Notes under the pieces: model-generated
Databases searched by the model: none
What the model was told of the DNA's origin: nothing
What the model saw: the letters and a program-made list of their open reading frames with translations, nothing else
Source of the DNA: Brachypterus glaber
Lineage: Eukaryota > Arthropoda > Insecta > Coleoptera > Kateretidae
Direction of reading: 5' to 3'
Assembly: GCA_958510825.1 (NCBI GenBank)
Contig: OY294052.1
Location: forward strand, 4,733,816-4,797,815
Length of the DNA stretch: 64,000 bases
Part shown: positions 11,163-21,469 of the stretch, piece after piece
Layout: each line of letters begins with the position of its first letter
Numbering within the stretch: position 1 is the stretch's first letter
Made by a program: the position numbers and the translations under genes

Positions 11163-11398
11163 CAGAAAAAAGGGATTCCTTGAACCAAGTTCAAAGCCAT
11201 ATTCTCTTGTTTCAAGGCTAGCATTTCTTTGAACCAAAGTTAATGCCCTTGAATAATGAGCACGGGAAATGAAGATCTGCGCTCTTCATTCAAGGACATC
11301 GACTTTGGTTCAAATAAATGCTAGCCTTGAAACAAGAAAATATGGCTTTAAACATATAAAAAGACACGTGTCCTTGGTTCAAGGAATCCTTTTTTCCA
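11163..11398. mobile_element. Hairpin MITE, GGATTCCTTGAACCAAG family, copy 1
   Basis: Left AAGGGATTCCTTGAACCAAG and right CTTGGTTCAAGGAATCCTTT are reverse complements. The arms continue through CTTGTTTCAAGGCTAGCATT to a central GAGCACGGG...GCGCTC loop. A truncated relative is at 34296-34475. Confidence 0.72.
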
Positions 11399-13064
11399 AG
11401 TACTTAATTAAGTATTATTATTATTAATAAGGCCTATAGGCCTATTAGCCTATGTTTCAAAGAGCCATAGTAGGTACTTTTAAAAGCGATTTTTGTACCT
11501 AAATGTAGAGTGACTTCTTCTCAGATTTTGATCATTAAAAAATTTAGTTTTCAATATTTTTGGTACTTAAATTTTACCTTTAATTACATTTTTCTTGAAA
11601 ACGGTTATACTACGGTATTACGCGGAAAAAGTTTGGGACAAAAAAATATTAAGGCCCTTCCGTTTCACACGGCCCTGGTTAAAATAACTACATGACAATA
11701 ACATAAGTAATTATCAGTAGTCGACGAATTTCCAGTACTCGCATAGGCGCCGCGTCGACTCTAGCGTTAACGCGAGGTTTTAAATATTTACATTTTTATT
11801 TCTTTTTATCTTGATTTTTTTTAATGATTCCATTTAAACGAGTAAGGTGGGAAAAAAGTTATCGACATATAAACATTAAAAACTTTCGTATTCTTAAAAG
11901 ATAAAAATCGAATGTCGTTTTTTTCTTTGAAAAACACCGATATATATACGTATGTATAGTTAATATGTATAGTTAATATTGTTGTGGGTAACAAATTAGT
12001 CGTCAAATGTTTCGATTTATAAAAATTTCCCTTATAATTCGGCAAAATTATTCCGTAAGCCTATGTTTCTGTGTTTATTTTCAACGTTAATGAGTCATAA
12101 CTGAGCTTACGCCGAATACTGGATATTATATAGAATTCTTAAAGATAACTGACTGACAAAAAGTTATTTTGCAAGCGACTTGAACCTTTAATACGACTAT
12201 ATTTAAAAATCGTCCTGTATTATAATAATTAAACTCGTAACCTTAAAGATATCAGATATTTTTGTATTTAAAATTTTTTTACACGTGGCTCCTTAGGCTA
12301 CTAGAAAATAAATTAATTTTAATAATTATTTAAAGAAATAATTTTATTTAAATTAATTTTTAATAAAATAATCTTATTTTTGGAATATTTCGCGAAAAAT
12401 ATTATTAAGGTTTAACAAATATTTTTACACGTGTATAATAACTACATATATGCAATATATTGCTATATATAGCAATACATTATCATATACATGCGCTAAT
12501 TATTTATAAATTATATTATTAAAAACCAAAAAAGTTAAAGGGAGCTACAATTTTAAAAAATTAAATAAATAGAAGAAAACGTGCTATAAACGCAAGTTTT
12601 TCAGAAGAAATATAACACGTAAATTAAAAATTTCCAGAAAAAAAGGAAAATTGTTTCTTCTAAAAGCGTGCGGAAAGTAGCACTTTTTCACGCGCATTTG
12701 CGTTTGGAAAGTTATACTTCTTCGCACTAGTGCGCCCCCTAGACCCTGTTTTTCTTGAAACCCCCTATAGGGGGTATAGCATAGGCGTGACATATTTTGT
12801 AGACGTCCCCAAACCCGCTTTCCCCTAAATGTCAACGGCCTGTTATGCACCTTTTTTTACTTCATTGCAAAATATATTTAGCACCGCACATGTGCTAAAA
12901 AATTATATGGTTACGTTTTATGGAACTTTTTAATAATTACTAATAAATAAAAACGCGCACATATATGTGATGTTCTACGCCGCGTGGACGCCGAGGACCC
13001 GTACAGTCTTTCGACTCTTTTAACCTAGGTTAAAGCTAAAGAGTTAAAATTTTTACCAGAGCTT
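11399..13064. other. Intergenic AT-rich stretch, no gene seen
   Basis: Scattered ORFs below 90 codons show no recognisable protein signature or splice-compatible neighbours. A weak inverted GCGTG/CACGC patch at about 12590-12850 and short AT palindromes are the only structure seen. Confidence 0.6.
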
Positions 13065-13452
13065 CCCAGACAGCACATAATAACTATTAGATATCCAGGG
13101 GGTGTACTTTCTGGATATAAAGTTTATTCTATTGAATTATATCCATTAATGGATAGCCTGGATTGACATTAGATATCCCATGGATATCCAAATGTTCGCC
13201 TATATCCAGGATATCCACGAAATATCCAGTGAACATCTATTTTTTAACCTCCCTAAAGTATATCTACTGGATATCCATTAGAGATCCAGTGGATATACTT
13301 TAGGGAGGTTAAAAAATAGATGTCCACTGGATATTTCGTGGACATCCAGTGAATATCCTGGATATAGGCGGACATTTGGATATCCATGGGATATCTAATA
13401 TCATTGGATATATTCTATATCCAGATATCTAATAGTTATTGTGCTGTCTGGC
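13065..13452. mobile_element. CCCAGACAGCACA foldback element with GATATCCA arrays (TSD TT)
   Basis: The left end CCCAGACAGCACA and right end TGTGCTGTCTGG(C) are inverted, and TT flanks both sides if the last G has mutated to C. The arms pair over nearly the whole 388 bp and are built from repeated GGATATCCA-type words, each itself near-palindromic. Termini are identical to those of 6957-7654 but the internal motif differs. Confidence 0.78.
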
Positions 13453-13477
13453 TTATTTATATGAATTTCTCTAACTG

Positions 13478-13645
13478 ATGGGCGGGAGGTAATTTTCTTG
13501 AAAATTAGGGGCTTTTGAGGCCGCTAAAACTAAATCTTAAAATATTTTTTTCTAAATCTACCCCGAGGGGCGGGGTGTAGTTTTCGTGAAAATTGGTATA
13601 TTGGGGTTTTTGAGGTTGCTGAAAGTGAATCTGATAATAAAAATC
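13478..13645 (+). repeat. Two-unit degenerate direct repeat
   Basis: GGGCGGGAGGTAATTTTCTTGA...TTTTGAGGCCGCTAAA and GGGGCGGGGTGTAGTTTTCGTGA...TTTTGAGGTTGCTGAAA are diverged copies of a unit of about 80 bp. Function is unknown. Confidence 0.5.
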
Positions 13646-14309
13646 CATTTCACGCGCGGAGGTTAAAAATGAAAAAGCTCTTTTACTGGGCAGTGTATTT
13701 TTTTATCAAAAAAAATTTAGTTTGAGTTTAGAAGAAAGTCCTCAACGAAGACTCCTCACGCTTATCCGAGACAAATATTTTTGCGTGGCAAATATTTTTG
13801 CTCGCCCTTTTCGCGTCGGACGCCACTTATCATAATTTAGGAGGCTGATACGGTAATATTTATAAAGGTATGTATTTAATATAGGTATCATTTTATTATT
13901 TTGTGACGGTGCAATTAAACACGCGGAAAGCGACATCGGTAAGTACACAAAAACTTCATTTTACTTTCCGTGAAAAAACAAAATCAAAAATAATTGAAAA
14001 AAATGTGAAACGGGTACCTTTTCTAGACGGGTGGAAAAATGAGGAAGTTTATAAAATAAAATATCAAATTGACTTCACTTTTCCTGTATTTTTGGACCAT
14101 ATCCTTTAGTTTTTTCTTTGTAGCTTTATCGGATTTTTTTTCTGGCCGCACCATTATCAGAAATTAATTAAAAGAAAAATTATTTAAAATTAATTTTACG
14201 TATGAATGAAATTTCATTAGTGTCAAAATTTGTCATCTAACTAAAAATGTAAAAGTCTGTGGTAAAAATATATCAAAATTTATTAAAATGTCTATATCTC
14301 GGAAAATAA

Positions 14310-14655
14310 TAGATAATAGTTCTTTATGGTACTAGTGGGTAAAGTAAGATATTGTCCATGAGAATATTAACCTGCGAGGCGTCAGCCAAGTAGGTTAATT
14401 TTCGAGAGGGCAATATCGGTTTACCCATGAGTGCCATACAAGGTTTTATCCAATAAATAGCTTAGGAATTCATATTTTTATTAAAAATTTTAATGACATT
14501 TACAAGAAAATAATTTGACAAGTGACAGTTGAGTGGGTAAAATAAATAATTATCCACTCAATAAAGTAAAAGCCACGCGGGGGTTATTATTGAGTTTATA
14601 TATTTAAAATAAAGCTGGTAATTGTCTCATTATCTGTATGTATTGGATAAAACAT
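14310..14655. repeat. Dispersed repeat, inverted copy at 20885-21230
   Basis: The stretch containing GGTAAAGTAAGATATTG, GGCGTCAGCC, GCAATATCGGTTTACCCATG and CCACTCAATA...AAGCCACGCGGGGGTTATTA recurs in the opposite orientation at 20885-21230 over about 345 bp. It contains an internal hairpin around the GGCGTCAGCC segment. It is non-coding and presumably a MITE. Confidence 0.7.
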
Positions 14656-14732
14656 ATTTATGCCACTTCCGGCGAAACCGGAAGCAAAACAAAAAAAATT
14701 AAATCAGCCATTTTATAGCCAATGTAAAATTA

Positions 14733-15469
14733 TACAGGGTGTTCCAGAACTCGCGTACCGAAATTTAAGAGGTGATTCTACATCCAAAAATATGAAAAAA
14801 AGTTTCTATAAAGGTTGGTCCGGAAATGAGCCCTAAGGGAGCTACGGCCCTTCGAAGATGACGTATTGAATGGGGAACAAAAAAAAGCACCAATAAAATT
14901 TTAATGCTGCAGGGTGATTCTTCATTTAAAACTGAGCAAAAAAGTATAATACACCAAAACACCTAAATTTAATATTAAAGAAGTAATAGCCTTTTAAAAA
15001 GTAACGTTTTTGGTGGCACAAAATGTTACTTCCTCTTAATTGCATTTTTTTTTGATAACGGTTGCTCCTACAGTGTTACACTATATGATATTTTATATGT
15101 ATTTTTACTCTAGAAATCTATATTTTTTACAACAAATCCAAAAAACATACACATAGAAAAGTTTGGGGCAAAAATGTGTTAAGCCTCATATATTTTGTCC
15201 GTCTGGGCACGCCTCTGGATAAATAAAAAAAATAAATTAACATAAACTTATTGCCCTTATTAATACTAGTATACATGCAAAAGCTCGCCGCTCTAGCTTA
15301 AACGGTACCCGAGTTATTAATTAAAAACCTTATTTTTATTACAATTTTAAAGAGCCCTAGATCCCTTAGGGCTCATTTCCGGACCAACCTTTATAGAAAC
15401 TTTTTTTCATATTTTTGGATGTAGAATCACCTCTTAAATTTCGGTACGCGAGTTCTGGAACACCCTGTA
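14733..15469. mobile_element. TACAGGGTG-ended DNA element, 737 bp
   Basis: Terminal inverted repeats of about 100 bp begin TACAGGGTGTTCCAGAACTC and end with the complement, and include AAATTTAAGAGGTGATTCTA and GGTCCGGAAATGAGCCCTAA. A second copy at 37590-38296 lies in the opposite orientation, and related shorter elements occur at 40242-40651, 41277-41400, 17256-17308 and 61877. TA flanks suggest a Tc1/mariner-like origin, which I infer only from the TIR and the TA. Confidence 0.8.
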
Positions 15470-16001
15470 TAAATCACCAAAGTTTCGTTTTTATCGAATG
15501 AAGATTAATCTTAATTTTGGGGGAGGACATAAATAAAACTCACCCGGTAAAACCCAGTATTACAGAGACGTCCCTCTTATTAAAATTGTAATCAGGGTCA
15601 ATGAAATAATTATTATAGAAAATTCCTTAAAAACATAAATATAGGTACACGTGTTTATATAGGTATACCTATGTATCTACTGTAAATAATCTACACGTGT
15701 CTGCATATGGGTTATTCTAAAATTAAGGAGAAAATAGTAAAACAAGTCGTACACTATCAAATTACTTATAAAATTCAAACTTCAATATTTATGGCCCGTT
15801 TACAATCCGACTTAACTGAACTCAACCGAGGCAATTTTAGGGGAGGGGGAGCAGGGCAAACATTTTCCAACTAAAGTGAAAAACTTCCCAACTCCTAAAC
15901 AAGGGTTACCCCTAAACTCCTGGCGGAGAATTATGATGAAAAAAGTCCGACCTCTGAAAAAAAAGCTTTAACCCTAGCGGTAAATTTTGATGATAAAACT
16001 A

Positions 16002-16640
16002 CATGAAACGTTGCAAGCATCCTGTCAAAACATCGGCACTATTGTACACTAGAGACATCTAGTTTGCAAATTTCAAACTAGGTGTTTTGTTTGATTTTAA
16101 ATTCTGTATCTTTAAAACATTATATTCTAGCAAAAAACTGTATGTAACATTTTTTATAGGGCTTAAAAAGAGCTTTTATTTAAAATATATTTTTTTGAAT
16201 GCGGTTATAAATATGTGAGATATGCTAAAAAAACCTTTTACTGCTTTAAACGTCAATATCTCGAAAACAATGCGTTTTAGGAAAATGTTGTTTATAACAT
16301 TTTTTCACCAATTTAAAATTATCTTTTATATAAGTGCTAAATTAACCAAATACAATAATAATTGCCTTAATTATAAACAAAAAAAAATAGAAGTTTTACC
16401 CTATTTTTACCCCCTTACCCCTAATCGTTTACCCCCAAAATCGAATCAGCTCTTCGGAATACGAAAAGAAACAATATGCAAAAAACCGCAAGTCGATATC
16501 TCATGTAGAAATGGAGAGTTTACACCCAGACAGACAGACGGACGCAAATTTTTTTTTACTGATTTCGACTCAGAATGGTCTAAAACGTCGAGAAATGTGA
16601 AAAAACGTGGTCAAAGATATTGACTTTTCGGCGAAGATTT
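16002..16640 (+). repeat. Dispersed repeat (GATGAAACGTTGCAAGC family), copy 1
   Basis: This block begins ATGAAACGTTGCAAGCATCC and includes GACAGACAGACGGACGCAAA and CAGAATGGTCTAAAACGTCG. It recurs inverted at 34620-35352 and in part at 61086-61540. Apparent ORFs of up to 133 codons are not conserved between copies and are not taken as genes. Flanking sequence at 15830-15990 and 16640-16800 shares further words with 34490-34600, so the full element is larger. Confidence 0.65.
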
Positions 16641-17017
16641 CAATACATCGGCACTCTTAGTAGCACTAATTGCTGATGTAAAAAGTTCTTACCTTTAACT
16701 TTAACCAGGGGTAAATCCCGACGAAAGTTTTGATGAGAAAAAAATGTTCTCGCCTCTCCGATTTTCCCAACTGTGTTTTTTAGTCCAAAGGCTTTTAAAA
16801 TTCGAGGTAAGAAAAATTTTTAAGCCTGGTACACTTGGTTTCAAAAATAATGGAAAAGTAAGGCTAATAAAAAATTGTTATATGGTGAATTCTGTTTTTT
16901 CAATTTGACAAATATTTGTTTACTTGTCATTAAATTTAGTTTAAAAAGTGTCAATATTAGCAGTTTTCATTTGGTCATGATCAAAAAAAAATAACATATG
17001 ATTTTTGACATGGTTAA

Positions 17018-17162
17018 GTGCCTGTTCACAGGCTCGCATAAAAACATAATACATAAGAATGTGATGCAGTGATTGGCTTGATGTACCGCCATGTATCTTG
17101 CAAAGCAATCACGGCATCGCATTCTTATGTTTTATGTTCTTATGCAAGCTTCTGGATAGGAC
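17018..17162. mobile_element. TTAA-flanked hairpin MITE, copy 2
   Basis: TTAA at 17014-17017 and 17163-17166 flank an element with CAGGCTCGCATAA at one end and TTATGCAAGCTTCTGGATAGG at the other, plus the conserved GTGATTGGCTTGATGT loop region. Collinear with 10206-10331. Confidence 0.75.
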
Positions 17163-17219
17163 TTAAACTAACTTTAAAAAGTATAAAAAAATACAATTGT
17201 TTAAACATTTAACAATTGT

Positions 17220-17445
17220 ATTTTTTTATACTTATATATATATATATATATATATATACAGCCTGTTATAGTATTTTGGCATGCCAGTTATGGATCACCC
17301 TGTATATATATATATTTTTTTATTTTCAATAAAGGTTCGAAAACGACGAAAATCCATCGTCGAAACGTCACAGCAAAATTAGATAACAATTTTAGTCAGA
17401 TCCAAAGCCCTATTCCCCAAAAATCAAAAAGCTAAATTATACAAA
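17220..17445. repeat. (TA)n tracts, minimal TACAGGGTG element and pLTR-like fragment
   Basis: A (TA)n tract lies at about 17234-17258. At 17256-17308 are both termini of the TACAGGGTG family with almost no interior (GGCATGCCAGTTATGGATCA then CACCCTGTA). At 17326-17440 a block with GGTTCGAAAACGACGAAAAT and CGTCGAAACGTCACAGC matches 28616-28733 and, inverted, 28217-28350. Confidence 0.6.
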
Positions 17446-17982
17446 TCGGGCAAAAACTTTCAATTTAATATACATTAATTAGTATGTGACATAAAATTAT
17501 TATTATATATATAGGTACAAAACATTTATTTTTAGATAATAAATAATCATTATAAAAAAAAAATTGCATTTTCAATCACGCGATAAAAAACCTTTTAAAA
17601 TTTCACAATTGCACATTAAATGGATAAACTTTATGCATAAACATTTATCTTTTTGTTTAAATACAAAAGGTCATTTTTATTAGTACAAGGTAGAACAGTG
17701 GGAAAAAACTGTAAAAAAAATCTCCCAAAAACAAAAATAAACTTTTAAAAATCTAAAAAAAAAATAAAGGAAAAGTGGGATAACCGTCATTTTTTCAGGT
17801 AAAATTACTTTTAATAAAACGATCAATCCGAGGGTTAAATCTAATCTAATTGGAGGAAATATTCGAGAAAATCTCACCTTTATCAAAAGTGGGATCTTTT
17901 TTTAGGTAATTTTCAAAATATTTGGAATTGATCTTAAAGGAAATTGAGACAATCTTAAAGGAATCTCGACGAAATCTTAAGG

Positions 17983-18383
17983 AATGGCGATTTCTCCCGT
18001 TAGATTAGACAGGGACAAAAGTTCTACCCAAAAAGGATAGAAGACATACATACACTCCCACTTCCACCCAACCAAACAAATTCTGTATTTGTTCTTTGTT
18101 GAACAAATACAATATTTACTTGGCCGGGCGAAAAGTGTAACTATATTATTTTTATTAACGAAATTACTGGCGCCATCTAAATTATCTTATTCTACAGATT
18201 CACATTAGCTATGTTCGTTTGTGCCGCTCAGTGCTACACTTTCCGGTCAACCAAATAAATACTGTTTTTTGTATGAAAAACAAATACGGTATTTATTTGG
18301 TTCGCTGGAAAGTGTAGCACAAATAAGATAGAGATAGGGTAGACGTCTTTTGTTTCATAATTCTAGTTGTAGAGAGCTCCATT
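17983..18383 (+). mobile_element. Six-copy AATGG...CCATT element, copy 2
   Basis: Same orientation as 10518-10929, starting AATGGCGATTTCTCCCGTTA and ending AGAGAGCTCCATT. It has small deletions, for example in the second hairpin where the left-arm TGTATTTG is shortened. Confidence 0.85.
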
Positions 18384-18459
18384 ACCTCCTAAAAGGAATT
18401 CAGATTTTTTTTTAGCGGTATACCCCTTTTACAAAATGCACGTTAAGGTTTTACAAACT

Positions 18460-18735
18460 CAACTACAAAAAAGTGACGACTAAAAAAATGCCCACTGACT
18501 AATGCCGCAGGCAATTTTTTTACGAATTCTCTTATTTTCCAACATTATTTTTAATTTAATATAGCGAATCTCAAGTTTTACATTTTTACAAATAAAAAAA
18601 CTCGACTACAAAAAAGTGACGACTAAAAAAATGCCCACTGATTAACCACAGGCATTTTTTTTACGAATTCTGTTAATTTTTAACATTTGTTTTAAATTAA
18701 ATATAGTAAAACTCAAGTTTTGCATTCTTAAATAA
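18460..18735 (+). repeat. Tandem duplication, about 138-bp unit x2
   Basis: Both units contain ACAAAAAAGTGACGACTAAA, AAATGCCCACTGA, CAGGCA and TTTTTTTACGAATTC in the same order. A third, strongly decayed unit may follow to about 18890 (GCTGCAGGCAATTTTTTTT). Non-coding. Confidence 0.7.
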
Positions 18736-19099
18736 AATATAAGGTAAAAAAGCCCTAGCGTCCCGGACGATTTTTTTTAAATTTGATAGCCTATTTTAAT
18801 TTTAAAACAGTGCTACACAATTTTCACAAAAATGCAAGAAAGCTCAAGCGCTGCAGGCAATTTTTTTTAATTTGAGTTATATTTCGTATTCAAGTGGACC
18901 ATACACCAATTAATTCGTAAAAAATTTAAACAGGCCTTCAAACATGTATTTTTTTAGCTTAGGGCGCTAGGCCTTTCTGACGGTTTATTTTTTAGGATGG
19001 TAAAACTTAATCGTAAAATTCGCAAAAAAAAATCATAGATTTCTCGCATTTTTGGAAAATTTTAAATTATAAAACTCATTAACTTTTTGGCGTCCTTAA

Positions 19100-19622
19100 A
19101 AGCCACTTTACACGGAGCAATTTTTGCGCTAGTTTGATGCTATGCAAGTTTGTTGCAAGAATGATTCAGTCACTGCGCATGCCTTCAGGCAAGTTTGAGG
19201 CCATTTTCGTGCCATCAAATTATTTAGAACATGTTCTATTTTTCGGCGATTTTCACGCATGTTTTATGGTTATTTTCGTGGTACCAACCTGGAAAAAAAG
19301 TTACCAAATCGATTTCATTTTACTAATATAGTAGCAACTGCACATGTTAATAATTATTATTATTAATAATAGGTCGGTCTGTCTAACTAAAAAACTTCCT
19401 TAAAAAAAGCAAATGCTTGGTTATGTTTTTATCAACAAACGCAGAGACAAGTCAAAATTCTCTGGTTGGCAGCACTGTTTACCTAGCAATATATAGCACC
19501 AAACTTGCGTACAACTTGCTCCGTGAAAAAGCAAATCAATGTACAATTGTCCTCATGCTATATCTGGCAGCAAACTTGCATAGCATCAAACTTGCGTACA
19601 AATTGCTCCGTGTAAAGTGGTC
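19100..19622. mobile_element. TTAA-flanked MITE with 50-bp TIRs
   Basis: CCACTTTACACGGAGCAATT at the left is matched by its complement at 19601-19620, and pairing continues through AGTTTGATGCTATGCAAGTTTG. TTAA lies at 19096-19099 and 19623-19626. The length is about 523 bp. A partial internal repeat (AAACTTGCGTACAACTTGCT) lies near 19500. No ORF of note. Confidence 0.75.
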
Positions 19623-19931
19623 TTAACAATAATCTGAAATTATGCCCCTGGCGTTTAAGCATTTTTTAGCACGTGTACAACCTTTATTTTGTTTTTTCTA
19701 GGAAATCAATTTTAAATTTAAGGAATTCATTAATATTAATGTACTGTTACATTAACTTAATTGGCTATTTATAGAATTTTAAAATATTAATTTTATTATT
19801 CTGCCGTGCTAAGCAAGAAGGCCGTATCTGAAAAATTTAGTTTTCCACTTCTTATTCTACAAAAAAGTCGTATATAACATTTTTAGATATTTATACACTT
19901 ATTTAATATTGTTAAATCTTCAAAATTGTCG

Positions 19932-19962
<31 letters not shown>

Positions 19963-20102
19963 GGCGCAACTTTTCTAAAAATTATAAAAAATAAAAAAAG
20001 TCAGATAAACTTTTGCTTTAGATTTAGATAAATATTCCTACAATTTCGAAAAAAAATTCATTCGTAAATAAAAAGGAGGGGGCGACAATTTTTAATATCT
20101 CC

Positions 20103-20875
20103 CCAAACATTGGTTGGTCAGCCAACCGTCGACAGCCGATGTTTCCGACGTCTTACCGACGTCGGGTAGTCGACAAAATTGAACAAAAAGCCCGTCTGGT
20201 GATACTTAAAGAGTATAATGTTATTTTTTTAAATATGACTTATTTGCCCCTGTTAAATTATGACGTTGGCCCAACGTTCAGCCGACCTTGGCATTCGATT
20301 CAACAATTAATCGAATGCTGATGTCGGCAAGACGTCGGAGCAACGTCGTCATACCGACCGTCGTTTGCCGATAATGGCGATTTCTCCCGTTAGATTAGAC
20401 AGGGACAAAAGTTCTACCCAAAAAGGATAGAAGACATACATACACTCCCACTTCCACCCAACCAAACAAATTCTGTATTTGTTCTTTGTTGAACAAATAC
20501 AATATTTACTTGACCGGGCGAAAAGTGTAACTATATTAAAGAAATTACTGGCGCCATCTAAATTTTAGTAGAATTATCCTATTCTACAGATTCACATTAG
20601 CTATGTTCGTTCGTACCGCTCACTGCTACACTTTCCGGCCAACCAAATAAATACTGTATTTGTTTTTCATACTGTATTTGTTGTATGAAAAACAAATACA
20701 GTATTTATTTGGTTGGCTGGAAAGTGTAGCACAAATGAGATAGAGATAGGGTAGACGTCTTTTGTTTCATAATTCTAGTTGTAGAGAGCTCCATTGACCG
20801 GTGAAAAAATGCTTGAGCCAGACGTGGGCTAGACAGATCCAACATCGGCCAATATTAAAATGCCTAGGGGATAGT
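20103..20875. mobile_element. CCCC-ended GCCGACGTT-rich element interrupted by a six-copy-family insertion
   Basis: The left edge CCCCAAACATTGGTTGGTCA and right edge ATATT...CCTAGGGG are only weakly complementary, but both flanks carry GACGTCGG/GCCGATGTT-type words. Copy 3 of the six-copy family sits in the middle at 20373-20795. The borders are uncertain. Confidence 0.4.
20373..20795 (+). mobile_element. Six-copy AATGG...CCATT element, copy 3
   Basis: Collinear with 10518-10929. It carries a local duplication of the ACTGTATTTGTT segment in the second hairpin (near 20650-20690). Inserted into GC-richer repeat sequence. Confidence 0.85.
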
Positions 20876-20884
20876 ATAAAAAAT

Positions 20885-21230
20885 ATTTATCCAATACATA
20901 CAGATAATGAGACAATTGCCAGCTTTATTTTAAATAGATAAACTCAATAATAACCCCCGCGTGGCTTTTACTCTATTGAGTGGATAATTATTTATTTTAC
21001 CCACACAACTGTCACTTGTCAAATTATTTTCTTGTAAATGTCATTAAAATTTTTAATAAAAATATGAATTCCTAAGCAATTTATTGGATAAAACCTTGTA
21101 TGGCACTCATGGGTAAACCGATATTGCCCTCTCGACAATTAACCTGGTTGGCTGACGCCTCAGGTTAATTTTCTCATGGGAAATATCTTACTTTACCCAC
21201 TAGTACCATAAATAACTATTATTTTGGAAA
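20885..21230. repeat. Dispersed repeat, inverted copy of 14310-14655
   Basis: Reverse-complement match to 14310-14655, including TAACCCCCGCGTGGCTTTTA and CTCATGGGTAAACCGATATT. It ends about 240 bases before the first esterase ATG, so it may supply part of that gene's upstream region. Confidence 0.7.
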
Positions 21231-21469
21231 GTACATATGTCGAGAAAAAACGGAATATATTATACACAGTGAAAAGAAGATATAATATGAAATGCGAGGC
21301 ATAACATATCTTCACGGCTTGTTTGTGTATAGATTTGGTGTATTCCGCTACAAATGATGTAGTGGTATATCTTTGTATAATATATTATATATACCACTAG
21401 CATTTCAAGTTTTACTACATAATCTCAATAACTTGGTTATTAAAAATAAATTATTTTTATAGTGTTGAA

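Noticed and set aside
16222..16623. Open frame of 133 codons inside the 16002-16640 repeat, with a parallel frame in the copy at 34548-35130
   Set aside because: The frame is broken differently between copies, the composition is that of AT-rich non-coding DNA, and no protein family is recognisable. It reflects repeat similarity rather than a gene.
17326..17440. Hammerhead ribozyme at the GAAACGTC motif
   Set aside because: The GAAAC half is present, but I could not find a CTGATGA core on either strand at the right distance in any of the three copies.
20103..20875. Eighth member of the CCC...GGG, 2-bp-TSD group
   Set aside because: The ends are CCCC/GGGG-like and the interior has GCCGACGTT words, but the flanking dinucleotides do not match and the TIR pairing is weak.
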